From: GH45 sp046704385
GTDB taxonomy: Bacteria > Bacteroidota > Bacteroidia > Bacteroidales > SZUA-534
Direction: 5' to 3'
DNA: 37,322 bases
Assembly (NCBI GenBank): GCA_046704385.1
Contig: JBJKSB010000067.1
Coordinates: 1 to 37,322 of the forward strand
Position 1 is the first letter of the stretch. Every line of letters begins with the position of its first letter. The notes beneath the pieces were generated by a model that saw nothing but the letters and a program-made list of their open reading frames with translations, was not told where the DNA came from and searched no databases. Below, one piece after another: positions 8,281 through 16,301 of the stretch. The position numbers and the translations under genes were made by a program.

Positions 8281-8288
8281 TACATTTG
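8281..8288 (+). promoter_or_regulatory. -7 box for the DUF6588 gene
   Basis: TACATTTG matches TAnnTTTG exactly, 61 bases before the ATG at 8350. No good TTTG -33 element is visible at the right distance. Confidence 0.42.
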
Positions 8289-8349
8289 AATGTAACAAAA
8301 CAATTATCAATCAAATTAGTTAATAAATAAACAATTAAAAACACATACC

Positions 8350-9471
8350 ATGAAAAAGAAATTTACACTCTTATTGGCTTTATGTACCATTTTTTTTAGT
8401 GCAAATAAACTTTTTGCACAATCACTAACCGATCCATTAAAAATAAGTGACCTTGACCCTTATTTCTCGTCCTATATGGAACCATTTGCCAAGGCCATGT
8501 CCGTAAGCCTTAGTGGAGGTTGGACCCACACAGCAAAAGTGCATAGCACACTTGGGTTCGACATCTCATTTAGCGCTTCAATAGTAAAAATTCCGGAAAT
8601 AGATAAAACATTCGACGGCAGTTCTGCAGATTTTTCACCATATACAATATCAGGTACCGTTCCAACAATAAGTGCAAAAAATGACGTTGCCCAACCAGAC
8701 CTTACTCGACCAATTACTGTTAATAATCCATTAGGAGGAGCTCCACTTACCAGTTCGTACGGTTTTAGTGCGATGCCTGGCATTGGTATTCCGGTGGGTG
8801 GCATGGCTGCCATACAGGCTGGTGTAGGCTTGCCCAAAGGTACCGAAGTTATGGTTCGGTTTATTCCTAATATTGCGAAAACTATAAATAAAGCCGTGCC
8901 CAGCGATGTTGATTTTGCGATGGAAAAAACCGGCATGTGGGGCCTAGGTGTAAAACATGATATTAAACAATGGATACCTGCAATAAGTAAGGTTCCATTC
9001 CTTCAGATCTCTGGTATGTTAACTTACTCAAAATTTTATACAGGTTTTTCCGGTGCTGATATGAGAATCACCCCTGAAAAACTATCAGCGACTGATAATG
9101 CTCCTACTGCCGATTGGACCTCACAACGCTTTCATATTGATATGTCCTCCTTCACTGGCAGCATACTGGTTGGTGCCAATATTCCAGTATTTCAACCCTT
9201 TGTTGGCCTAGGCTTCAATTCAGCCAAGTTTGATGGTGGATTTTTAGGTGAATACCCTGTAGTTGATTTTATTGCCAACTCAACTGATCTTACAGTTACT
9301 AACGAAGTAAATACAACAGAAATGGATCCGTTAACTGTTAAAACAAAAATGACAAACTTTAACCTACAGGTAGGTGCCCGTCTAAAACTCGGCCCAATTG
9401 TTTTCTTTTATGCCCTTACAGCACAAAAATACATAATGCACTCGGGAGGCCTTGCAGTTACTATAAGATAA
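8350..9471 (+). CDS. DUF6588 family outer-membrane protein
   Basis: A 373-residue exported protein. The signal peptide ends at LFA-Q (cleavage after Ala23). The rest is rich in glycine, serine and alternating hydrophobic residues, with strand-like stretches such as SVSLSGGWTHTAKVHSTLGF, MPGIGIPVGGMAAIQAGVGL and NFNLQVGARLKLGPIVFFYA, consistent with an outer-membrane beta-barrel. The pattern matches Bacteroidota proteins grouped as DUF6588, for which no function is known to me. The gene is monocistronic, with a promoter and a strong terminator of its own. Confidence 0.75.
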   Translation: MKKKFTLLLALCTIFFSANKLFAQSLTDPLKISDLDPYFSSYMEPFAKAMSVSLSGGWTHTAKVHSTLGFDISFSASIVKIPEIDKTFDGSSADFSPYTISGTVPTISAKNDVAQPDLTRPITVNNPLGGAPLTSSYGFSAMPGIGIPVGGMAAIQAGVGLPKGTEVMVRFIPNIAKTINKAVPSDVDFAMEKTGMWGLGVKHDIKQWIPAISKVPFLQISGMLTYSKFYTGFSGADMRITPEKLSATDNAPTADWTSQRFHIDMSSFTGSILVGANIPVFQPFVGLGFNSAKFDGGFLGEYPVVDFIANSTDLTVTNEVNTTEMDPLTVKTKMTNFNLQVGARLKLGPIVFFYALTAQKYIMHSGGLAVTIR

Positions 9472-9492
9472 AAACGAACTTCATTTAGATTA

Positions 9493-9516
9493 AACCGGGT
9501 CATACCCGGTTTTTTT
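9493..9516 (+). terminator. Rho-independent terminator after the DUF6588 gene
   Basis: Eight-bp arms AACCGGGT (9493-9500) and ACCCGGTT (9504-9511) around the loop CAT, with a run of T through 9516. A textbook GC-rich stem. Confidence 0.93.
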
Positions 9517-9628
9517 ATTTATTATTCATTTCATAATATTTTCCTGAAAATTCCATTAATAGCTTAAAGAAATCTTTTTTTTCAATTCCTCAAAATTCCT
9601 CTTATAACAAAACATTTTTGACTATCAA

Positions 9629-9657
9629 TTGCCAGGCCTTTAAATTTTGTACTTTTA
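9629..9657 (+). promoter_or_regulatory. Candidate promoter for the GH3 gene
   Basis: TTG at 9629-9631, an 18-base spacer and TACTTTTA at 9650-9657 (one mismatch to TAnnTTTG). Transcription would start about 25 bases before the ATG at 9695. Confidence 0.35.
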
Positions 9658-9694
9658 TGCTGGGTATTGCTAACACTACACAAATGTTTAAATT

Positions 9695-11887
9695 ATGAAT
9701 AAAATTGTTTTTACAGGATTCATTGCTGCAATAATGATTAGTGTTATCAGTTGTCAGCAAAACACTCAAAATGAAGGTGCAAACCAACAGGTACTAAAAA
9801 TTGATCCCTCGTATGAGCCAATAATTGACAGCCTGATAAATAAAATGGACCTTAAAACAAAGGTGGGTTTTTTACATTGTACCGGGAAATTTGTATCCGG
9901 CGGAAACGATTCGTTAGGAATACCTGAGTTTTGGTACACCGATGGTCCTAACAGCGTTCGCGAGGAACTTGAACGAAACTCGTGGCGATCAATGGGGCTT
10001 ACAACTGATTCAGCTACCTTTTTCCCTACCGGTACTGCCCTGGCAGCAACCTGGAGCCGGGAACTTGCCTTTAAATACGGAGAAGCTATTGGAAAAGAAG
10101 CCCGGGCCCGAAATAAAGATATGCTTTTAGGTCCGGCGGTTAATATTATCAGAACACCGTTGTGCGGACGCGCTTTTGAATATTTTACTGAGGATCCATT
10201 TTTGGATTCACGAATTACCGTAGGTTATGTAAATGGAGTGCAGAGCATGGATGTAGCTGCCTGTGTAAAACATTTTGCTGCCAACAACCAGGAATTTGAG
10301 CGCGGACGAATAAGCGTTGATGTAAGTGAACGTGCTTTGCGCGAAATTTACCTGCCTGCATACAAAGCTGCCGTGGAGGAAGCTGATGCCCTGGGAATGA
10401 TGGGCGCTTATAATAAATTCAGAGGAAATTACCTTTGCCAAAACGATTATTTAAACAATAAAATTCTGAAAGACGACTTTGGTTTTAAAGGCATTGTTGT
10501 TTCCGACTGGGGAGCTACCCACAACACTATTGAAGCTGCTTTAGGAGGTTTGGACGTGGAAATGGGATCGCGTGAAAGCGATTACGATTCTTGTTATTTT
10601 GGCTTGCCATTGGTAAATGCAGTAAAAGAAGGTAAAGTACCCGAAGATGTAGTAAACGACAAAGTCCGCAGGGTATTACGAGTTACCTATAACCTAAAAA
10701 TGATGGATCAGACTCACCGGAAAAAAGGTGAACTTACTACTCCAGCCATTAGCAAGGCAGCTTACGACATAGCTTCGGAAGCAATAGTACTATTAAAAAA
10801 TAACAACCATCTGTTGCCTCTTTCTGTAAAGGATTTAAAAGAGGTTGCCATAATCGGAGTTAATGCAAAACAACCCCAATCATTCGGCGGTTTTACTGCC
10901 GGAGCAAAGGCAAAATACGAAGTATCACCTTTCGAAGGAATTTCAAAACGGCTGAAAGGAATCGCCAATATTACCTATACCCCCGGTTATAGGGTTGCAT
11001 ACAAAAGGTGGGTACGCCCTATAAATGAACCTAATGATACCTTGATAGCCGAAGCCGTTGAAGCTGCAAAAAAAGCCGATGTAGCCCTGTTATTTGTGGG
11101 GAATACCCGAAATATCGAAACCGAAGGCACTGACCGTAAAGATATTATATTGCCTTTTGGACAGGATTCACTTATTCAGGCAGTGGTTAATGCTAACCCA
11201 AAAACCATTGTGGTGGTGGTAGCCGGATCGGCTTGTGACTTAAATATTGCCAAAGAAAAATCGCCAGCCCTCTTATATTCCTGGTTCAACGGGTCGGAGG
11301 CAGGAAATGCCATTGCTGATGTATTAATTGGGAAAATAAACCCATCGGGTAAAATGCCGTTTACTCTACCCAAAAAACTAAATGATATTGCTGCTCATGC
11401 TCTAAATGCATATCCTGGTGAGAACCATGAAGTTAATTATTCTGAAGGCATTCTGGTTGGTTACCGATGGTTCGATACCAAAAAAATTGAACCCTTGTAT
11501 CCTTTTGGTTATGGCCTTTCATATACCACATTTGATTATGCATCAGCCTCAACCGACAAAGAAAATTATAAAGCTGATCAGACAGTCACCGTCCATGTCA
11601 CCGTTAAAAATACAGGTGCAACTGATGGCAAAGAAACGATTCAATGTTATGTTCACGCCATAAACAGTAAGGTTGACAGAGCCGACAAGGAATTAAAAGG
11701 CTTTACGAAGATTAATATACCTGCCGGAACACAAAAATCAGCTGACATTAAAATTAAAACCAATAACTTGTCATACTTCGATGAGACCCTGAACAACTGG
11801 GTTTTGGAACCGGGTGAATATTCCCTGTTAATTGGTTCATCATCAAGAGACATCAAACAAACAATCTATATAAAAATTGCTAATTAA
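9695..11887 (+). CDS. Glycoside hydrolase family 3 beta-glycosidase, lipoprotein
   Basis: A 730-residue secreted GH3 enzyme, probably a beta-glucosidase or beta-xylosidase at the cell surface or in the periplasm. Lipobox VISC (Cys20). The TIM-barrel domain (~35-350) shows GPAVNIIRTPLCGRAFEYF, VKHFAANNQE (191-200) and GIVVSDWGA with the nucleophile Asp271. The C-terminal alpha/beta sandwich (~360-590) carries the ETEGTDR motif expected to supply the acid/base Glu. A fibronectin III-like domain follows (~620-725: TVTVHVTVKNTGATDGKETI then YSLLIGSSSRDI). This is the full GH3 architecture. The gene stands alone, not within a SusCD locus, so the polysaccharide it serves is unknown. Confidence 0.94.
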   Translation: MNKIVFTGFIAAIMISVISCQQNTQNEGANQQVLKIDPSYEPIIDSLINKMDLKTKVGFLHCTGKFVSGGNDSLGIPEFWYTDGPNSVREELERNSWRSMGLTTDSATFFPTGTALAATWSRELAFKYGEAIGKEARARNKDMLLGPAVNIIRTPLCGRAFEYFTEDPFLDSRITVGYVNGVQSMDVAACVKHFAANNQEFERGRISVDVSERALREIYLPAYKAAVEEADALGMMGAYNKFRGNYLCQNDYLNNKILKDDFGFKGIVVSDWGATHNTIEAALGGLDVEMGSRESDYDSCYFGLPLVNAVKEGKVPEDVVNDKVRRVLRVTYNLKMMDQTHRKKGELTTPAISKAAYDIASEAIVLLKNNNHLLPLSVKDLKEVAIIGVNAKQPQSFGGFTAGAKAKYEVSPFEGISKRLKGIANITYTPGYRVAYKRWVRPINEPNDTLIAEAVEAAKKADVALLFVGNTRNIETEGTDRKDIILPFGQDSLIQAVVNANPKTIVVVVAGSACDLNIAKEKSPALLYSWFNGSEAGNAIADVLIGKINPSGKMPFTLPKKLNDIAAHALNAYPGENHEVNYSEGILVGYRWFDTKKIEPLYPFGYGLSYTTFDYASASTDKENYKADQTVTVHVTVKNTGATDGKETIQCYVHAINSKVDRADKELKGFTKINIPAGTQKSADIKIKTNNLSYFDETLNNWVLEPGEYSLLIGSSSRDIKQTIYIKIAN

Positions 11888-11930
11888 TTGGTTTCTCTTA
11901 GATAATTTCACTACTCAACTACAACTTAAT

Positions 11931-11962
11931 AAAGGGGCTTACCAATATAAGTAAGCCCACTT
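11931..11962 (+). terminator. Hairpin after the GH3 gene
   Basis: GGGCTTAC (11935-11942) pairs with GTAAGCCC (11951-11958), and AAAG/CTTT extends the stem past one bulged A. The tail is only TTTATAAATT, so it is a weaker terminator than the others, or a transcript-end stabiliser. Confidence 0.6.
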
Positions 11963-12058
11963 TATAAATTATTAAGGCTCATCTTTTTGCTTAGAAAATT
12001 AGCAAATTCAAAAATTGAACGTTTTTACCATCCGCTATGAATCAATTTAATTCTAATA

Positions 12059-12089
12059 TTGATACTATGCTTTAAAGCCATTAATTTTG
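12059..12089 (+). promoter_or_regulatory. Promoter of aat
   Basis: TTG at 12059-12061, a 20-base spacer and TAATTTTG at 12082-12089, an exact TAnnTTTG. The ATG at 12109 would leave a leader of about 12 bases. Confidence 0.6.
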
Positions 12090-12108
12090 TTCCTGTAAAA
12101 AATGAGCT

Positions 12109-12804
12109 ATGCCGGTTTATCAATTACCTAAAGAACCTCTTTTCCCACATCCCGGAGAAGCCGTTGAAGATGGTTTGCTAGCTGTTGGTGGTGACCTGTC
12201 ACCACAGCGGCTTGTAGCAGCTTATGCTTCAGGTATTTTCCCCTGGTATGGCGATGATGATCCCATCCTTTGGTGGTCGCCCGATCCAAGACTGGTTTTG
12301 TACCCTCACAAATTTAAGGTATCAAAAAGCCTGAGGCAAACCTTAAATAAAAATCCATTCGAAATTCGTGTCGACTTTGCGTTTGAAGAAGTTATAAATA
12401 ATTGCAGCAAGGTGCCGCGTAAGGATCAGCATGGTACATGGATTACAGATGATATGAAAAAAGCCTTTATCAGGATGCACGAACTTGGCCTTGCCCATAG
12501 CATTGAAACCTGGGAAGGGAATAAACTGGTTGGTGGCTTATATGGTTTATCACTGGGAAATGCTTTTTTTGGGGAAAGCATGTTTCATAAACGCCGCGAT
12601 GCCAGTAAAATTGCATTTTATTACCTGTCGAAGCTGGCCATTAATTGGAATTTTAGTTTTATTGACTGCCAGGTTACCAATGAACATTTACTAAGCCTGG
12701 GTGCCGAAGAAATTTCTCGCGACAGTTTTTTGGATCAGCTGGCTTTGTCTCTTGAAAATCCTTCAAAACAAGGGATTTGGGAGTTTGATTTTAATACTGT
12801 TTAA
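12109..12804 (+). CDS. aat: Leucyl/phenylalanyl-tRNA--protein transferase
   Basis: A 231-residue cytoplasmic enzyme that adds Leu or Phe from aminoacyl-tRNA to proteins with N-terminal Arg or Lys, marking them for ClpAP-type degradation. Signature segments: FPHPGEAVEDGLLAVGGDL near the N-terminus, AAYASGIFPWYGDDDPILWWSPDPR (about 38-62), GTWITDDM, AHSIETWEGNKLVGGLYGLSLG and FGESMFHKRRDASKIAFYYL (about 154-173), then FIDCQVTNEHLLSLGAEEI. All are typical of Aat, and the length is normal. A DUF1349 gene follows after 34 bases and may be cotranscribed, though no functional link is known. Confidence 0.95.
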   Translation: MPVYQLPKEPLFPHPGEAVEDGLLAVGGDLSPQRLVAAYASGIFPWYGDDDPILWWSPDPRLVLYPHKFKVSKSLRQTLNKNPFEIRVDFAFEEVINNCSKVPRKDQHGTWITDDMKKAFIRMHELGLAHSIETWEGNKLVGGLYGLSLGNAFFGESMFHKRRDASKIAFYYLSKLAINWNFSFIDCQVTNEHLLSLGAEEISRDSFLDQLALSLENPSKQGIWEFDFNTV

Positions 12805-12838
12805 AGTATGTTTATAAATAATTTAATCCTTTACAACT

Positions 12839-13504
12839 ATGAAATTACAAACCATTATTTATGCATTAATTTTACTGGCTGTTCATAATTTAAATGCACA
12901 GGAATTAACATTAAAAGCCATTCCGTATCCAATCTTTAGTTCCAATAATCCGCTTAATTATGAGATTACAAGCGATAGTAGCTTAAGATTATCTGCACCG
13001 GCTCACACCGATTTGTTTATATCGCCCGATGGTGGCTTTAAAGTAAACTCAGCACCCAGACTACTTTTTGAACCCGATTCAGATTTTATTTTTACTTCAA
13101 AAATCCAGCTCGATTTTTTATCGAAGTGGGATGCCGGTGTTTTATTGGTTTACGTTGACAGTACCCATTTTGCCAAGTTTTGCTTTGAAAAAGATTATAC
13201 CGGCCAACCCCGTGTTGTGAGCGTAGTTTGCAACGAAACTTGTGACGATTGTAATGGCATGCCCATTAACGACAACTATGTGTATTACCGTATTATTGGT
13301 TCAAAAAACGGGAAAGCTTTTACATTTTACTACTCCGCTGATGCAATAAACTGGTTTCTAATACGATCGTTTAAACTGGATAAAATTGACAAATTGCGAT
13401 TAGGTTTCTGTGCACAATCACCTGCCGGAGAAAGATGCAGTGTGGAATTTTCAAAAATTAAATTTGAGAACAAAAAGCCGGAAGATTTCTGGAAAGGTAA
13501 GTAG
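12839..13504 (+). CDS. DUF1349 (concanavalin A-like) exported protein
   Basis: A 221-residue protein with a signal peptide ending at LNA-Q (after residue 20). The body matches the DUF1349/laminin-G-like jelly roll: APAHTDLFISPDGGF, then SKWDAGVLLVYVDSTHFAKFCFE, a RVVSVVCNETCDDC segment, YYRIIGSKNGKAFTFYYSADAINW and LRLGFCAQSPAG. In Bacteroidota such domains bind or modify carbohydrates, but no catalytic residue can be assigned. The cysteines at the ETCDDC stretch may form a disulfide. It lies 34 bases after aat and converges with the OmpA-like gene. Confidence 0.82.
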   Translation: MKLQTIIYALILLAVHNLNAQELTLKAIPYPIFSSNNPLNYEITSDSSLRLSAPAHTDLFISPDGGFKVNSAPRLLFEPDSDFIFTSKIQLDFLSKWDAGVLLVYVDSTHFAKFCFEKDYTGQPRVVSVVCNETCDDCNGMPINDNYVYYRIIGSKNGKAFTFYYSADAINWFLIRSFKLDKIDKLRLGFCAQSPAGERCSVEFSKIKFENKKPEDFWKGK

Positions 13505-13543
13505 TGATTAAAAATCTATACATGAAATAAAAAGTTTACAGCA

Positions 13544-14437
13544 CTAATTTTTAAGTAAAATATCTACCCTATTTGCTAATTCTGATTTTCGCTTTTTTAC
13601 GCCAATTAGATCAGCTTTTTTAAGTATTCGTACAGAGACATCTCTGTCTTTTAATTGATTTTTAATTTCACCCACTCGTTGCAAAGCAAGTTTTTTAGTA
13701 GTAAAAAACAAAAATCGTCGAGTATAATAGGTGCTTATATTTACCTTTTTCAAGTTTTGGCAGTTAATGATTTGTAATGCCAGGCTATCCAATTTCTGGC
13801 TATATGAATTATAAAGCAGCGCCGAATTTTTATCAAACACAAAAGTGTAGGTATCGGGCAGTTGACAAATATATCCATGGTCCGTGTCTTTTAATACCTT
13901 GTTATCATAAACTGTATCTGTAATAATTAATTGATGATGAACCGTATCCATTTCAATAATTGTTTGTTTCAACGTGTCAATAACCACAATAATGTTAGTG
14001 TCATTTTTTTGAATTCTCTTTACAGATACAAAGGGTTTTGGTTTTTCCTTCCTGATGGTATCTTTTATGGGTGAGACAGCCTTCGGGATGATAGAATCAT
14101 TTGATATAACTATCTTATTCTCAACATGGTTTTGCAATGCAACTTTTTCTTTTTTTAAAGGGATGTATGGCAGATTAATCAATAATGCGAATAATAATGA
14201 CAATACTGAGAATATAGCTAGCCAAAGGCAGCATTTTTCCCTTTTTCTTTTATTTATTTTATGATGATAATGGGTCAATTCATCAATAAGTTGCTGTGTT
14301 TTACCAGCAGGTGGATAATGGGTAATCTCTACTCCCGAAAAAAGCGATTCAATTTGCTTTTGTTCAGGTTCGTTTGCCAGGGAGTGTATCCTGATAAGCT
14401 CTTCAAAAAGATCGATATGTTTACCCATGTTACTCAT
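13544..14437 (-). CDS. Single-pass membrane protein with OmpA-like C-terminal domain, partner of the sigma factor
   Basis: About 297 residues if translation starts at the ATG at 14437, which overlaps the sigma-factor stop (ATGAGTAA); an ATG at 14428 is an alternative, and a longer frame to 14476 would overlap the sigma gene more deeply. Residues 1-68 are cytoplasmic and hydrophilic, 70-92 form one membrane helix, and the rest should be periplasmic. Residues ~197-296 follow the OmpA/MotB pattern: YTFVFDKNSALLYNS, KKVNISTYYTRR, KLALQRVGEIKNQL and the closing ANRVDILL. The usual TD pair after the I-x-G strand is not seen, so peptidoglycan binding is uncertain. Position and topology suggest an anti-sigma or envelope-sensing role (inference). 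Confidence 0.65.
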   Translation of the reverse strand: MSNMGKHIDLFEELIRIHSLANEPEQKQIESLFSGVEITHYPPAGKTQQLIDELTHYHHKINKRKREKCCLWLAIFSVLSLLFALLINLPYIPLKKEKVALQNHVENKIVISNDSIIPKAVSPIKDTIRKEKPKPFVSVKRIQKNDTNIIVVIDTLKQTIIEMDTVHHQLIITDTVYDNKVLKDTDHGYICQLPDTYTFVFDKNSALLYNSYSQKLDSLALQIINCQNLKKVNISTYYTRRFLFFTTKKLALQRVGEIKNQLKDRDVSVRILKKADLIGVKKRKSELANRVDILLKN

Positions 14438-14972
14438 TTTCAGATTCTTTAAGTTTTTGAAACATCTGACTCTCAATTTTAGCTTTAACCCGGCTGTAAT
14501 ACACCTTCAATTGGTTTTCGGGTTTATCAATAAATTGTGAAATATCTTTGTACGATTCGCCCATCAACCGTTGATGGAGTAATATTCGTTCCCACTCCTC
14601 CAACTCATCAAAAAGATTCTGTAATATTTCAATTAGTGGATTTCGCCTATCCGGATCATCCCAAAATTCAGTCAAATGGTTATCAATGGAATGCAAACTT
14701 TGATCTGATAATTGATCATCGTAACTTAAAATTTTTAAACGCTGCTCAATACGTTTCGTTTTGTGATAATAATTTATTAGCTCATGATTAAAAATCGTGT
14801 ATAACATGTTTCTGAATTGCGGTTCGCTATTAAACTTATAATCACCCAACTTCCCGACAATACCAAACAAAACTCTGTAAACGATGTCCCAACTGGCATC
14901 TTCGTCCAATTTCCAGGCTTTAATGGCGTAATTATATAAGGGTAATCCGTACCGCTTATATAAAAGTTCCAT
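14430..14972 (-). CDS. RNA polymerase sigma-70 family (ECF-like) factor
   Basis: 180 residues from the ATG at 14972. Region 2 is residues ~1-80 (LLYKRYGLPLYNYAIKAW, then FRNMLYTIFNHELINYY) and region 4 is ~115-170 (ELEEWERILLHQRLMGESYKDISQFIDKPENQLKVYYSRVKAKI), the helix-turn-helix for -35 recognition. It is one of the divergent Bacteroidota sigma-70-like factors. The open frame continues 15 codons upstream (AIETYKLIAKRPKKG) to a TAA at 15020-15018, and that stretch resembles the start of related factors, but it contains no ATG, GTG or TTG. The AAGGG is too close to the ATG for a standard ribosome site. The gene lies between a MORN-type protein and the OmpA-like membrane protein. Confidence 0.85.
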   Translation of the reverse strand: MELLYKRYGLPLYNYAIKAWKLDEDASWDIVYRVLFGIVGKLGDYKFNSEPQFRNMLYTIFNHELINYYHKTKRIEQRLKILSYDDQLSDQSLHSIDNHLTEFWDDPDRRNPLIEILQNLFDELEEWERILLHQRLMGESYKDISQFIDKPENQLKVYYSRVKAKIESQMFQKLKESENE

Positions 14973-15020
14973 TCCCTTTTTAGGGCGCTTTGCTATAAGT
15001 TTATAGGTTTCGATAGCTTA

Positions 15021-15566
15021 CTATTTATTGTACACCGGACAATCAATAATTTGATTATTCATGAAAATACATTCAAAAATTATTTCACCGTTTCTGTTCC
15101 AACGTGTTTGATTACCATTCCAGTATCCCTCCTTGAAATTATCTGATTCATAAGTAGTCCCGTCAAAGTATTTACAAATAGTTTCGCCGGAAAAGGGTTC
15201 TGAAGTACCTTTTTGATAAAGTCTCCCGTTTTCAAACCTTCCTTTAAAAGCAAGGGTTCCATCTTCATTCCATGACCTGATTTTTCCATAATTCACATGG
15301 TTTTTATTTTCGAACAGTATAGTCCTGAGTTTGCCGGAATCATAGAATATCTTCATTTTATCTTTTTTTGTACCCTTTTTAACCAAGGTGCAACTTTCAA
15401 CCTGGCCATTGGAATACCAAGTAACCAGCTTCCCTGAAAATACCCTGCTGGCATTTTTTTGATAATAAAGCTCATTGCGAAAATCCAGGTCATTAACGGT
15501 CATGGTCTTTTGTGCATTCATCCCGAATGGTATCAAAATGATTGCAATAAGTGTAATTGATTTCAT
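15021..15566 (-). CDS. Exported MORN-repeat-type protein
   Basis: A 181-residue protein with a signal peptide (residues 1-18, ending MNA-Q) followed by repeated toxin-antitoxin/MORN_2-like units: GKLVTWYSNGQVESCTLVKKG, KMKIFYDSGKLRTILFENKN, GKIRSWNEDGTLAFKGRFENG and TRWNRNGEIIFECIFMNNQI. Each is a beta-hairpin with W/Y-x-x-x-G at the turn. Such proteins are common in Bacteroidota and are often labelled YwqK-like; their role is not settled. It is the first gene of the minus-strand operon with the sigma factor and the OmpA-like protein. It ends in two consecutive stops, TAG TAA, in the sigma gene's frame. Confidence 0.78.
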   Translation of the reverse strand: MKSITLIAIILIPFGMNAQKTMTVNDLDFRNELYYQKNASRVFSGKLVTWYSNGQVESCTLVKKGTKKDKMKIFYDSGKLRTILFENKNHVNYGKIRSWNEDGTLAFKGRFENGRLYQKGTSEPFSGETICKYFDGTTYESDNFKEGYWNGNQTRWNRNGEIIFECIFMNNQIIDCPVYNK

Positions 15567-15703
15567 TGCTTTAGTTTTTGATTGCTTATTATAGTAACAA
15601 AATCAGGTAACAGATTTTTTCGGGATACAAAACCAAAATACTAAATTTAGCATTTATTATACTGCAAAAATTTGCTGATGACTAATTGAAAGTATTTTAA
15701 AAA

Positions 15704-16204
15704 ATGAAAATAAAAACCCTGATACTCTACGGTACCCGAAAAGGAACCACAAAAAAAACCTGTGAAGTAATAGCTGAGGAGCTGGCTCAAAAGTACAAAC
15801 ATCAGGTTGATGTTATTAATGTAAGACAATACAAAACCATAAAAAAGCATCTGAACGATTATCAGAATATAATTATCGCTAGTTCCATTATTTCAGGCCA
15901 TTGGGTAGGCAAAGCGCAAAAAATTTTAAAAAAATCGGGAAAACTTCAACAGAATCTGCTGGTTTTTGTGACTGCAGGCGGTACCATGAACAAAATTGCT
16001 AAATACGGATATACAAAACAGGAAGCCATTGAGGAAGGAATTGAAAAATATATAGATAAATATTTAAATAAATATAAGGTTCAGGTTCTGGACAAAATGG
16101 TTTTTGGAGGAAGGGTTGTCAAAAAGGAAAAAGTAAAATATGACAATTGGAATAAGGAGGATATTGAGGCCTGGACTACTGAAATTGGAAAACTGATTTC
16201 ATAA
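15704..16204 (+). CDS. Flavodoxin-domain protein (HemG-like)
   Basis: A 166-residue soluble protein with the FMN phosphate-binding loop near the N-terminus (LYGTRKGTTKKTCEVI, residues 8-23), a DVINVRQYKTI strand-helix, the IIIASSIISGHWVG segment typical of PF12724 flavodoxins and an LLVFVTAGGT strand (about 85-95). This group includes the menaquinone-dependent protoporphyrinogen oxidase HemG, but the sequence alone does not show that function; no heme gene is nearby. It is divergent from the MORN gene and convergent with hydF, so any role as an electron carrier for hydrogenase is speculative. Confidence 0.8.
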   Translation: MKIKTLILYGTRKGTTKKTCEVIAEELAQKYKHQVDVINVRQYKTIKKHLNDYQNIIIASSIISGHWVGKAQKILKKSGKLQQNLLVFVTAGGTMNKIAKYGYTKQEAIEEGIEKYIDKYLNKYKVQVLDKMVFGGRVVKKEKVKYDNWNKEDIEAWTTEIGKLIS

Positions 16205-16301
16205 AATGCGATTTATTCAATTTAGAAAATCAAGGTTAAAATATTGTTTTCGATTTAGAATTTCAAGGTAAATGCATTAAAGTGCGGTCTCAAATTCATG
16301 T

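Noticed and set aside
8472..8936. 154-codon open frame on the minus strand
   Set aside because: Fully antisense to the DUF6588 gene, low-complexity residues, no recognisable fold.
16219..16269. Two similar 17-base segments (TTTAGAAAATCAAGGT and TTTAGAATTTCAAGGT) after the flavodoxin gene
   Set aside because: Short, A/T-rich and imperfect, in a convergent gap; likely chance or slippage.
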